The translations under genes were made by a program, and so were the position numbers. This document shows positions 1 through 13,200 of a DNA stretch of 64,000 nt, piece by piece; positions within the stretch are counted from its first letter, which is position 1, and each line of letters begins with the position of its first letter. The notes under the pieces are model-generated. The model searched no databases and was not told the origin of the DNA. It saw only the letters and a list, made by a program, of their open reading frames with translations. Origin of the DNA: Tubulanus polymorphus (Eukaryota > Nemertea > Palaeonemertea > Tubulaniformes > Tubulanidae); the NCBI RefSeq assembly GCF_964204645.1, contig NC_134031.1, positions 19,651,307 to 19,715,306 on the forward strand, in the 5' to 3' direction.

Positions 1-418
1 AGAATTTTTCCTGCAAAGAAATTCAGGGAATTCTGACAATTCGGATTGTGTTTTGAGGAAAAGAAACTGATACCTGGAAATCAGGGAATTTTCTTTTCTT
101 TAATAAAAAAAGAAGTCTAGATCACGTGTAAATTCGACTTGTTTCTCAAATAAGTTTATTTCCTAGCAGTTTCGGGATTAACTCATAAGAATTAACCTCA
201 TCTTCAGAGGAACACAATAATACAATAATGAACATTAATATGGCCACCATGAAGATAAATTCTGAACATGATATTTTTGGCGAAATTCTGACCAGTTGAT
301 CTTTACTCCAAGTAATTAAAAAGTCCTCTATGCGCTGCAGCTGCTGCTGCTGCTGCTCATTCATCTAAACGAGAAATATCACACAAACTCAAGGACCGGA
401 CCCTTTCTCTAATTTCAG
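1..418 (+). other. DNAJC16 intron, with a repeat fragment
   Basis: The interval ends in a good acceptor (polypyrimidine plus TTTCAG at 413-418) for the exon at 419. Bases 1-110 contain the motif TCAGGGAATT twice, which recurs in the inverted-repeat elements elsewhere in the window, so this is probably a degraded mobile-element piece. I see no coding exon. Confidence 0.5.
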
Positions 419-3400
419 GATGTATAAGATGACGATTTTACCGAAAAGTTTCGAAAAGATTCACATCATTTATATATACGAGAGCATGTGTTTGATTTGT
501 ATGAGATTGGAAACGATTTGGGAACGCTTTACGAAAGATCTCGAAGTCATAGGTTCGTTTTATTCACTATTATTGGTAATGGTGACAATTTCATTACATT
601 TACTGTGGAAAGCGGGCTTCAATTTCTTCTACGTTATGATTGAATGGGGAACCGGCACACCAGCTATCCCGTCAGATGGCGCCACTGTGAAATCAGACGC
701 ACATGATCAAAATAAGTTCATTTTCAAGTAACTTTGATATCAATTTTCGGTCTTCCAATTCAAAAATTTGCAAATCACACATTGAAATAAACTCTGATTA
801 GTTCATATGTGCCACGATTTTCATATATCATACATAGAATTTGAGAAATTATCGTTAGATTTTAATTGAGTTGGAGAAGAAATCCAGCGTCGACGTATTG
901 TACACTAGCGACACCTGGTGGAATTCCGCTTGCCACAGTAGCGTTGCCGGTAACTTTTGTTGATTTGTAAATCTATAAGATATTTTCTAATTGTTCAGGT
1001 GTTGGTATAGGATCGTTTAATTTGGATCGAGAAGGTCAACTAGCGAATCAAGTGAAGGTGCACCACGCTCCTGCTATAATCGGTGTTTATAACGGTAAAA
1101 TCAGTTACTATCGCGGAGACGTCGGAATCAATGAACTTCGTAAATTTGTGCGCAGTTTATTCCCGAAGAAACTTGTAACGCAGGTACGTCGTCATCGGTC
1201 CTCGAAACAGTCGACTTTTCCAGTTACCAGTTATAATGTTCATGATTCTTACAGATCGGGGGCCATTTGCTCAAAAGTTGGTGAAAGATAACTGTATGAA
1301 TACCATAGTAACCATGAATTTTTAATTGTTACTATGTCAACTATCCACTGGTTAACTCTTGAGCAACCAGCCCTGGGAATCGGCGAAATATCAGCGAATT
1401 TTGGATTCCTTGATCTGTAAGAACCCTGTATCAATCAATGTGTGAGCACCAATATCCTAACTGCCCATACCCAATATTTCTTGGTATTCAGTCAATGTAC
1501 CACTCATCACTAACTTTCATCTCTGTGTATATCAGGTCGATGATTTGAACTACGTGAAGTTTCTAGACGGCTGGAAAGACAATCGAATGCGCGCGTTATT
1601 CTTCTCGCGACAGGAAGTCGTACCGCTGCGGTATCTGGCGGCGTCGTTCCGCTATAAAGAACGAGTCGTCACCGGTTTCGTGCGACTCGGTTGGTCGCGA
1701 ACGCGTGAAATGGAAGCGAAATTCGGCATCAATTCGCAGCGAGAGTCGTTGTTGATGTTCAACGAGGATTTTACGACTCCAGTCGCAATAGCATCGGTAA
1801 CTATTTAATGGCAGTAAAAGATCCATCGTATTATGATTTAACCCGACTACGACTGCTATTTGAGAAGAGTCATTCAGGGTAGCCATTTAAACCTAGAAAT
1901 CAGGGAATGGTCAGGGAATTTTGTGAAAAGCTAAAAGTCAGGTAAAAGTCGGAGAAATTTGTTGAGATCGCTAGATTGGGCATAAAATCAAACAATTTCC
2001 CTCTATGTCTTACATATTTGACTGCTTTAAATGATTGGATTCTTAACAGATTAAGTCAGATTAAACAACGCGCGTGTCAGAAAATAGTCAGGGAAAACGC
2101 AAGTCAAATAAAAGTGGTCACCCTGAAATATCAAAATGCTCCTAGAATCCTGGATAATTTCTAGTCTTATCAATCAAACTGCTATTTTTGATGTCAAATT
2201 ACTCTCATTATAACGGATTCTAATTATTGGTATATCTTTGATATGGTGTTTCTTTACTTACATCATCATCAGTGCATTTTCTGTTTAACCGGAATTTTAC
2301 CCAGTTTGCGTTTACCGTTCATCGTTGATCGTAACTTGACTTTCTGTTTTACAGATGAATAAAATGTCTCGTAACACGATGGATGAAGTTTTCGAAGCGA
2401 ATCAATATCTTCAATTACCGAGATTGTCGTCGCAAGAGATTTTCAATCAGTTGTGTCCGATTGAAAATCGAGTTTCGCTACGCAAGTAAGTCATTGATCG
2501 GTTAATTGGGAATAGAAAGTGAAACTATACCAGGACAGCTGTTTGTATAGTATCCCCGCGTGAAAATATGTGAACTCATTTTATCGTCCGGGCGCGCAAT
2601 TATTTAATGCATTCAACTGAAGCAAAAATTGGAAATATTATAACGATCTATTCAGCTCATTATTCAGACCTTCCCTAATTTAAAATAGTGCTGCTGTAAA
2701 CTTCACTTGCCTTGGATCATCCCTGACCAATAAATCTACTCCACGAGGCAATTGAAATCCTGGCAGACTGTAGGGACCCTAGGAAGTTGAATTTGTGGCA
2801 GTGGAGAGCTGTATATAAATAAATGTTATGATTATAATCAGGTTGATTTGATGGATTGTCTTTGTAGGTTATGCGTTGTGTTAGTATCGAGGAATGTTAT
2901 AGAACACGACGTCGCGAGGTCGACGTTCCGTGAAATGAGTAAAGATTCCGATCGCGTCAGACGAAACGCGCAGTTCGTTTATATCTACGAGGATTCGCAG
3001 ACGCCATTTATAAACGCTCTATCGAAACAACGCAAAACGGTCGCTGAATCTGAACTGGAGGTCAGTCACGAGGTTTTCTATACAACCACCCCTCCCCCCC
3101 CCCCACCGGTCCAGTCGCTGAAAAGTTGGTCAACGTCATTTTCAGTTCCGATGGATTTCGGAATCCGGAGTTTCACTGTTTATTGCACTAAATTCAAAAT
3201 TCAGGATTTCCACTAGTAAAGGCTGTTCTCGAAATAACGGCACTGGACCCATATTCGTCGTGCTTTATGGGTAATGACGATGATAAAACTAATAATAATA
3301 ATCATAATTATAGTAATGATCATTATAATTATAATGATATGATATTATTATAATGAAGAACAGTGACATCTATCAGAGGTAAGGGAAATGAGGTACAAGT

Positions 3401-4372
3401 ACGTCAAAAATCCTCGAATGATGAGGGTAATAACATGAACGCATAATTCATGCCCACCACACAGTAAGAAACGTTACGCCTAAAACCTATCCAATGGTAA
3501 AACGCAGTTTCAATTGTCACTTTATCAGTCATCCACTGATTAACTTCGAACCAGTTCTATAACCAGTTGTCGTGAAATTTGACTCATGAATTAAAATCAG
3601 CACATTTCCAATGTTCTCACTGTCTTTAGAAAGTCTGATTTGAAGTCAGTCGCTGGAGACCCTGACGAGTTTAATCATTCTAATCTATTTTAAAACGTGT
3701 CGTTGTTCAGGTGGTTATCTTATGGCGGCGAGGTTCACGACAGATGGATTACGAATGGCTGGAGGACGGCTGGAGTCTCACGTCGGAGAACACTTATAAA
3801 CACAAAACGAAACTACTGCGAACTTTAGACGATATTTTATATAATAATCTACCGATGAAAGGAACAATCGGAGGATGGCCGGAATTAATGGATGAACACG
3901 CATCGGTTAGTATCGAATCTCACTTCAAACAATGATCAGCTATTTGAGAAAATCTTGGCGAGGACACTCGATAACACCTCTGTTGTGTCAGGTTACTTGA
4001 CGACCTGTATCTGGCATTCTGTCACTCCGCAAATTAGTAGTTAGGTTTGGTCTCCACGTTTAAAGTTATTTGTTAATTTTTATTTCTTTTTAAGTCACTT
4101 CTAGTGAGAATTTTGAATAGAATATACGACTGGTTTGATGGTGTTTATATGCTGTGGCGAGGGTAAGTTCGTATTATCGGATCTGGTGAAATGTTTGCAG
4201 CTTTTCACAGTGAAAAATTATCGAATCGATTCTCATGTTTTTTTCTTCTAGAGTCGATGAACTGACGTTATTTTACGGAATGTTTACGATCATCTGTATC
4301 GTGTTTTTCGGGATATTTATGCATAAACTTGTCGTGATGGAGGATGAATCGATACACGGACCTCAGAGGAGA

Positions 4373-4414
<42 letters not shown>

Positions 4415-5722
4415 GCGGCATCCGTTAAAAAGTAAGTTGTTATTTTTAGTTGATGTATAGATTACATTTATTTGGGTGAAAAATCTTTGGTAATGATTTC
4501 ACATAGAAAATTAGATACTTGAGTTAGTAGTGTATCTAGCAGTGTTTTTAACAGTTTTTTGATGCATACAGAAATATGACATGTTACTGAGGGTCTGACT
4601 GTTGATTACTGATTAATTTGAACAGAAATATGACAGATGTTTCTGAGGGTCTGACTGTTGATTACTGATTAAATGGAACATTTTCTTTCTTATTTCAATG
4701 AAATGTTACTGAAAATAATTTGGTTTGTTACTGATAGCACTTTTCAGACAAAAATGTTAAAGATTTTCGTACTCCAGTTCCTCTAAGGACAACCCGTCAT
4801 GCCCTGGAATTCTGCTGCTACAGAGAAAATTACCAAGTCCCACAAGATCCGAGACGAGCGAAGTCTACTGTGTGTAGTTTAATGAAGACTTATTGTTTCA
4901 TATATGTTTTACGCTTATAGAAAAGAAGATAATACGTTACTGATCCGAGAACTGAGAGACGAAACATTCCCGCAATTAATCCGAGATTCACCGCCGGGTC
5001 ACATGACCATCTGTATTCTTGTCGACCAAGAACGCAAAACAAAACTTTTACAGAAATTCGCCAAAATATGCTGGACTTATTCCAAGTAAGGACTTTCAAT
5101 CGAAACCATGAATCTGACTTGTATAATGTACAAAAAAGTTGTGATTGGTGGAATCGGTCTTTCGAAGTTAAATGAAATCATAGTGAACAACCCTAACCTC
5201 TCCTGACATTGTAACCCCAGATCCTGAGGTTTTTAGCTTGTTTTTGTCCAAGATAGTCATAATTCTGAGTTGGTCGTGTTTGAGATTTTACTGTATATTA
5301 ATGTGTATTTCAGGTATAAAGCATTTACGTTCTCGTTCCTGCAATTGGATTACTATCTCAGCTGGTATCGCCGCCTATTGGAGGAAACGCTCGATTTCCG
5401 ACGCAACCTCGATCATATAAACGTTAAAAACTGCATCGGAACGGTGCTCGCGATCAACGGCCATCGCAAATACTTCTGTATGTACCACGCGAAACATCCG
5501 ACGAAAACACGTCACGTTACAAAACAGGCTGCAGGTGGCGCCGCCGGCACCGGCGGGAAATTCATGGGATTCGATGATTCGAGCAGCGAAGATGAAGATC
5601 GCGATATGGCGATATTCGAAGATGATTTATTACTCGGGCTACGAGAGTGGTTCGACTGTTTGTGCGAAGGTTCTCTACGACGTATGAGGGTTGATAAATG
5701 GCCCGATACTTGTCCTTCTTAA
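419..5722 (+). CDS. DNAJC16: DnaJ homolog subfamily C member 16 (ERdj8), 3' part of gene, 5' end off window
   Basis: Ten coding exons: 419-552, 999-1183, 1536-1796, 2355-2485, 2868-3060, 3711-3905, 4095-4162, 4252-4431, 4921-5085 and 5314-5722 (TAA). All have GT-AG borders and join in frame to about 639 residues. The first visible exon enters a thioredoxin-like domain with the redox-type motif C-L-I-C; the next carries APAIIGVYNGKISYYRG, which matches the DNAJC16 thioredoxin fold. One membrane helix lies in exon 4252-4431 (LTLFYGMFTIICIVFFGIF), followed by a cytosolic 14-residue polyglutamine run. The C-terminal part has PGHMTICILVD and LAINGHRKYFC, as in vertebrate DNAJC16. Family members are ER-membrane J-proteins linked to autophagosome size control. 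The N-terminal J domain must lie left of the window. Family assignment is strong; small exon-edge errors are possible at 4095, where a second acceptor lies nearby. Confidence 0.93.
1875..2125. repeat. Short inverted-repeat transposon (CAGGG...CCCTG family)
   Basis: A 251-base block in a DNAJC16 intron begins CAGGGTAGCCA and ends GGTCACCCTG, imperfect inverted ends. Its interior (AAATTTGTTGAGATCG, TTGATTGGATTCTTA-like) is repeated at 52071-52241 and partly at 15430-15566 and 57745-58135. No coding capacity, so it is a non-autonomous DNA transposon; the CAGGG ends resemble hAT-type elements. Confidence 0.7.
4373..4414 (+). repeat. CAG/CAA trinucleotide run coding polyglutamine
   Basis: Fourteen consecutive glutamine codons, nearly all CAG with CAA at each end, inside the DNAJC16 exon just after the membrane helix. 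The near-pure CAG composition predicts length variation between individuals. Confidence 0.95.
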
Positions 5723-7830
5723 TACAACGCATAATACGCACTATACACTACACTCACTCTATTAAACAGGGTTCATTTTACTTTCTCACCCCTTGATACC
5801 CCTTTAAATTGAAGAAATATTTTCAAGAACCTCGAATCTCCTCTCATTTTGAGAAATTACTTGAAATTCATTTTTAAAATGTATTCAAAACGCAATGTGT
5901 TTCTGTGTGCTACAATATATCCTGGCCCTAACAGCAATGTGGCTGGAGATTCGTAAAGGAGACCCATTACACATGATATCATGACAATAGCACGTGTACT
6001 CTTCAAAAAGTCTTCAAATGATCGTCGAGTAGTATGAACCCTGATTAATCATGTGTCAGTATTTTTACACGGTATGCAATGAGACTTGTTTTAATTGTTA
6101 CATATTGTACGTATATAAACTGACTTGACAATTCACGTGTTACCAGTTTAACTCTAATCTGCTCGGATTGTCTGTTTTCATATTTTTGTAACCGTCATCA
6201 GCTGGTTTAGTGAAGCTATATAACTGCGAAGTTATGTGACAATTCTTAAAGTACGTGTAATGTACACAACGCATCCCGTGGATATTTGCGGGCAAATTCA
6301 TAAAAATGTAGCCTTGCTGAATTTTTGATATTGATCAAAACGATAACAAATTCAGGAATGCTTGACATCGGGTCAATGGGGGAGGATTTATCAGAAATTG
6401 GTTCACCATCTGACATTTCAAAACCACACAGCATTGAAAACCTAAACCATAACATTTTTGAATGAACTCCTGTTTAATTTATGAATTGAATAATGTATAC
6501 TTTTATAAGTTAAGCTGAGAAAAATTGAAACCTCGTTCTTGGGAGGAACAAGGTATCAAATTTTTTGCGCTTTTTGTGAATATTATTGTGTTAATGCAAT
6601 CATTAGCTCTACAGGCTACAGGTCGAGCCTTCAGTTCAAATGATTTATTTATGATTAGCTTGTGACAGCAGTGGTAATTTATCTATCATATTTTGTGTTT
6701 ATTTATTGCCCGTGTATTCGAGAGTCATCCTTTTTTCTATGAATTTGTGTTGGAGTGCTGCGTAACCAGGGTTTTCAAAGTCAAAATAATGGAAATTTAA
6801 GGAGGCCGTTTGCCTGGGAGCGTGCGGTGTGTACGCTATTATTTAATCATCACTCATTGCTTGTCACTATATTAGATGTTTGAATGAATTTAACAAGCTC
6901 ACCTGCGTTGTGGAAAAGAGAAAAGAAATTGATCGTTTCGAATGAACCATCGGACATGTCTCATTATCAATACGTGTGTTGCTCAATGTTGTTGCCGCCA
7001 TATTTTCTATGAAATCAAAACCTTTTTTAGAATGATCGCTTTAGAATAATGATATTTGTTGGGAAAAGAATTGAAGTAGTATTAAATGTATGGTCGCTAT
7101 GAATAACGTTTAATGTTTAATGAATATGATGTTTTTTAATGGTAGGATTTCTAATATTTTATACATGTTTTGAGCCAATCAAAAATTTGCATGCAACGAT
7201 TTTCACTTGTCTTTATTTATTTTTTTGCAGCTTAAAATCTCCTCATAGATACTCATCATCGACAGCCTCTATTTATTTCTTGATCATTCCAACTGATGTT
7301 TTATGTATATGATAACTATAAAACCAGTTTTATCCAGTTTCGGTCTAACGCAAATGTTACTGGGAAAATTTTTGGGATTGGTAGAAATACAACATTTATA
7401 GGCTGCGATCACACCAAGGCCAAATTTGACTCGGGCCTGATCTGTTCTTATTTGGCTCAGGCCAAATCATCTCCATGTGATCGCGGCTATCTTTCTATTT
7501 TCATTTTGAGCATCAATTCACTTTGTTTTTTATGCTTGTTTAAACTTAAGGAGTTATTTTCTCAGACCCTTTACACTTGACTGGATAACACTGCGTTTGT
7601 ATTTCCACCTCCAAATGTTGAATCTAGTCAGATTAAAATCATGATAGGATTCGTGAAACTAGGTTTCATACATCTGATCTCACGTAGGATGTTACGCTGT
7701 CATTACGAAACCATTTCCTTTAATTTTTCATTCATTTATAACCTTTTTCACCGAGAATCCACGACTTGTTGATGTATAATGTTAGTTAGTTGGAAATAAA
7801 CATAAAAAAATTGGAAATGAAAATCATTCC
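5723..7830 (+). other. DNAJC16 3' untranslated and flanking region
   Basis: No exon is seen between the DNAJC16 stop and about 7.8 kb. An ATTAAA lies soon after the stop (5760) and a clearer AATAAA at 7795-7800. Which is used cannot be told from the sequence. A small inverted-repeat element sits at 7402-7487. Confidence 0.45.
7402..7487. repeat. Mini inverted-repeat element (GCGATCACAC ends)
   Basis: GCTGCGATCACAC at the left pairs with GTGATCGCGGC at the right, about 86 bases apart, with an inner GGCC-AAATTTG / CAGGCCAAAT arrangement. The same terminal motif, AGCCGCGATCACAC, starts repeats at 53047 and 55244. Confidence 0.65.
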
Positions 7831-10298
7831 TTGTCTTTTATTCTTAAGTAAATGGAGGAACAAGATGGCTACCGGTACATCATTTTTCATGCATGATGAT
7901 GTCTGTGCGCTTCATGACTATATAGCTGTGATCTATTACTAATCTCAAGTTTATCCAGTTGTCCATCACCTTCATGGAAATCGTAACAAGATTCCCAGCT
8001 GTCGGAATGCGGAATCCTTTGCTTAGAAACGAAGAAAACGAACTGAGAAAAAGATATGCAGTGCTGAACCACAATTTTATTTTATCTGCCATACACAGTA
8101 GAAAAGGGGAAAATAACACAAGACCTAATAAATAGTATTCAGTAATTGAACTACTTGATCTAAAATCAGGCAACAGTGCCCTCTCATTCCTGACAAATAA
8201 TAGACCTTTCTGGGTCCGAATTCAACATAACAATGAGTTTCTTAAATAGGAATGAGGTGGCACTTAAACACCTTTATAACTATTACAATTATATTTCAAG
8301 AATCGTTATCAATATTGTACTTTGTTTTTACTTTATGAAATTATAATATTGGCTATTATATAAATTAAAAAAATAAAAACAAGATCAAAATATCGCAGCG
8401 ATGAAGTTACGATTATCGTCTTCGTTTGTGACCGTTAAATTCAAGAAAATACTCGAATACATGTTCGCACAAGCACAAAATATCTAAATCACAAAACATA
8501 AATAAACACAAATATAAGAGAAACAATTTAAATAGTATCATACAAGATCTACAATTCATAAATACTTTCATAATTTAATTAATTGATGAATATAAATAAT
8601 AATAATGATAATAATAGTCATTATTAAACGAAGAAGCAGTACAGTTATCTTTTTAGAAAACTCACCAGAGTTGAAAACAATTACGCTTAAAAACATGTTA
8701 CTTCTAAGAATACTCTAATTACGATAAGTTGTTATAAATAAGATCGCTGGTTTTTTTTTTCTCTTTACGACGCGTAAAAAAAACTTTACGCAAAAAAGTA
8801 ATAAAACTCCACACTGCAATATGATGATGATAATAATAATATCAATAATAATATAAACACATTACACAATAATCTCTCTCAAATTTTATCACAGAATATA
8901 CTTATTATTTAAGACAGGAGGAAGTAGGTGAGGAAAAGAGATGAAATTGTTCGTAAAAGCCCGAGATTTAGCACGATCTGTATGTTTAATTTGTCAACGA
9001 AAAAAGAACCTTTAAAAACATTCCTCTAATAAGACGTATCTCTACAAGTAAAACCAGTGGGAACTAAAATATCTTCACTCGTTCGCCGCAGATAATGGAT
9101 TTTATGTTGTAATTTTTTTTCGCTAATAACCAATCAACAATTAACTTTTCATCGTGATTTCATCGTGATTATCAGTTACGTATTGTATGCCTACGTATTA
9201 ACTATAAATGTAATACTGTTACGAAACTTGCTGCAAGTTTACCGATAAACGCTGCTACAGTATATGATCAATATCCGCTCTACATTTCTGCTACGGTATT
9301 TCATATTTTGAAAAATGATGATGACAAAAATCTATCATGTTTGAATATATATATATATATTTTTAGTTGCTATTCACACGCGTTCAAGGATTCGCTGATT
9401 ATTTACACAGAAGAGAATTCTAAAAGATTTCGTAATAATAATAATAGTAATAACAAGAACAACAGGCTCCTGTTCCACAGTTGTTGGTCAAGTTCAACTC
9501 TCTAGAGCAGAGTTATAAATTATAAGTTCATTTCCGATGTTTTGACCGCGGAGTCAAATTTAAACCGCGAACCGTGGAACTGGATCTAGCATTTTTTCAT
9601 TCATCATCAAAACTGGATGCGATTCAAACTCGGATAAGCTACGGCTGATAGCAGAGAAACAGGTGCTCGAAGAAGATGAAAAACTAGGTGTCAATATCAG
9701 ATTTTTAAAGTTCTGGTCAAAAGCCAATCGAAGTAAAAACTATCGGAATGTACGGCATTTTTTGACAAAGATGCATAAATATAGCGAATAACTCTTTATA
9801 TGAAATATTCAGTTTTCTCTCTCTCGCTCTCTCATCAAATTAACTGACCCTTTTTAGTGAGCAATATCTATTTTAAACCATACCGATGACGATATCATTA
9901 TGAAATGCATGGCTTTTTGACTCATAGTTTTCAGATCATCGTTTTAAATATTATGATATATATTTGGCAGATATTGTGGCGATGATGTTTAGATGATGAT
10001 AAATACTGCCGGTGATGGAAGAAGAGATATTCTCCTGATGTTCTAATGCCCCCTCGTTTGATTGGTCTGATTGACTATATTGCTGAGCACCATTTTAACC
10101 GGTAGCGACCGATGTTCATTTTGCATAGAATTTTGCTTATATTGGATGGAATGTTTTAACTAACAACAGGGAGCCTTCGATTGGTCAAATATTTCTCAGG
10201 CCCCCGAATATGGATGGAATAAGATATTAAAATGCCTGTGAGTTTCAGGCAGGTTTTCTCTGCCAGTAGATGACATTAGGCAGTGATATTTTGAGGTA
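7831..10298 (-). other. Convergent intergenic interval and rootletin 3' untranslated region
   Basis: AT-rich sequence with short ATAATA- and GATGAT-type simple repeats and no convincing exon on either strand. Rootletin transcripts must end here, but no single polyadenylation signal stands out; a reverse-strand AATAAA at 8075-8080 is one candidate. Confidence 0.4.
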
Positions 10299-13200
10299 TT
10301 AGTTTCGACGACCCTTTCTCAGTGAAGCCGGTGTCGGGCTGGTCGCGGTACGACGCAGCGACGCTCGCCCGGTCGGCGTAGTCGTACGCGCCAATCGACC
10401 CGGTGATACGCCGCGAGTAGGAGAACGTTGACGCGAAGGCGCGAGTCTCGTCGGCGGCGTGTGCATGTCGATGCTTTCGTCGAGTTTTTTAGTTTCGTGG
10501 TCGAGTAAAACTGCGTCGAGATTCGCGTCGCGGGCAATGTTTGTGAGCGAACCGTCGAGGATGCTTCGAATGTCACGGATTTCGTCTCCCGTTCGAGCGC
10601 TGCGTGAGATGTATTGCTGACGTTTTCGCATCTCCTGATTCAACTGATCTTTCAATGTAGCGTTCTGAAATAGAGAAAAAAGACAAACTCGATAAAATCT
10701 AAATGTAGAGGCACATATCCTAAGTGAGACGCTTGTTATCGTCATTGAGGAAAACCCACAATATCAATTTCAACAACTGTTATTGTTTCTTTTAACATTT
10801 CAGGTGGAATCCTTCCACCTAACCTCACAGGTTATTTGAAATATCATAAGTTTTATTTTCTATTTACGAATAAACTCTGAAGATTATGTAAGCATTATAC
10901 GGAAGCGGTAAAAGTTGCTTTATAATATTCTATGTTTCGATGTCAGACATATTTTGCCAGTCCAAAGTTGTCTGACATATAGAAGTGAGAGTATGGCACT
11001 ATTAAACTACAAGAAATATCTGTTTTAAAGAATCAATAGTGAGTTGTTGTTGAAGTTATATTTACCTGTTCCTCGAGTCCTTTAACTCGTTGTCTGTGAG
11101 CGCGTTCACGTGACTCGAGAGCTCGTTCTGCTTGAATCTGACCAGTTCTCAGACGCTCGGTTTCCATTTCGGTTTCAGAGCGGTGTCGAGTTGTGAGATC
11201 GATCAGCCTGAAAATATCGACGCAAATTCAATTCATTAAATCACTGCTTTACTATAGTTTGATATCTTGAGACGGACATCATTTGATAACATCAAACCAG
11301 CTTGAAATACGAAGTTTAAAATCCGGACATTTCAAAAACTGGATACATTTTATCGGTCAGAATAAAGTGGGGTCTACTGGAGAAACAAGGAATGAAAGAT
11401 AATTTGAAACTTGTCTTACCTTTGTGCGTGTTGCTGTTCAGTTTCGGCGAGAGTCTGTTGAAGATTCTGAAGTTGTCTTTGTAATTCCATATTCTCCTCT
11501 TCCAATCGACCGAGCGAATGATCGAGAGTTGATTTCTCCGTCAACGACTTGCACGCTACCTCCTCGGTTTTCAACTTTTCGCGTTCGACCTTGTCGAGAG
11601 TTTTCCTCAACGCGTTCTTGTCTTTCTCCAGTCGAATTTGACTGCGTTCGATTTCGCGTTTTTCGTTTTCGATGTTCGCGAGCGTTCGTTGTAACGACGC
11701 GACGCGTTCCGTCAGAGCTTGTTTCTCCGCCTGAGCTTTCTGCAGACGTTGGTTCAACTCTTGTTCGCTCTCTTGACGCTGGACGATCACCTAAAAGGAG
11801 GAAATGTTTCAAAATGAGATTCAAATAATACTTAATTTCCTCCCAATCTGTGTAAAGCAATATTGAGGTATAACAACCAAATATCCATTACACTGACAAT
11901 CTTCAGGGCCCAGTTTTACAGACTGGTATTATCTTTAACCTGGGAACTCCCCTGGGTTTAAGACCAGTCTACCTATAAAACTGGCCATTACACTGACATT
12001 TCAGAAAAAATGCCTCCACCAATCTTCAGGGGCCAGTTTATCAGACTTATATTATCTTAAACCCAGGGGTTTGGATTCTTATTTTCAATATTCTTGGTCT
12101 TTTATATTAAACATCATACACTAAAAAGACTAGTGACTAGTCCTAATTAAGATGAAGTATGGCTGAATATCTATTTAACTTACAGTATGAGATTGTCTGA
12201 CTTGTCCTTCGATTTCAGCGCGACGTACTTCACTTTCCGACATTTCGTTTTGCAACATTTGCGTGCGTTCCATCAGATTGTGGTTCTGTTTCTTCGCTTC
12301 GTTCAAAGCCAATCTGCAAAAATACCGAAAATTAATGAAATTCAAGATTTTGCAAGCTTCGTAATATCGAGAATAAGAACAAAAATCTAAATGAAAGAGG
12401 ACGAACCTGGTTGTATCGAGTCTCTCTTGCAGGACTCGACGATCATGTTCGCTGCTTGTTAACGCTTTCTGTAACTGTTGGCAACGATCCTGCAGTTCCT
12501 GGATGGTGTTGGTACTGTCGGACAGCGTCATGTTTAGCGCCTGTACCTTGTCCTTCGATGAACTGCCTTCCTCTTCGGTTTTCGCGAGTGAAACGCTCAA
12601 ACGATCGATCGTCAGTTGTAACGACTGAGCTTTGCCTTCGAGATCCTGGATTTGTTTCGTCATTGCTTCGACGCGATCGCCCAAAACCTTTTAAACAAAG
12701 AATTCAAATGTATTAGCGACTAATTGAATAAAATCCTTATAAGATCAGTCCGTAAGAATCGTATGAATTCAGTAAACTCAGTCGGTAGAATTGGGACTGA
12801 TGTAATCACTGATTGAGAATCTGGGAAATTGAAATAAATTCCAAATAATTCTTCATCAAATTCACTCCACACTTGACCGGTTTAATAATTATGTGGTAGA
12901 TTCACAGAATCTGCCACATTTGACTAGAATATCCGAACAGTATTCTGACTGCGAGGTGTCATATGAATAACATGTAAACCTTATAAGACTTGATAGTTTC
13001 ACGATCGACACTTTCTAATATGAAACAATATTCCGGTCCTTTTTTGACGAACATATTTTTCGCTTCAGACTTCGACGATGTTTCCGACTTCGATTCCATG
13101 TTTGAAACTGCTGATTTCATCGATTCCGACTACACAATCCCAGACGTGTCACCGGCTTTACAAGTTTATACCTCCGTAATAATCCGCGCACCTATTACCA

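Noticed and set aside
146-364. 72-codon minus-strand frame beginning MNEQQQQQ
   Set aside because: It lies in a DNAJC16 intron on the opposite strand, has no splice or family support, and the Gln run is a short simple repeat.
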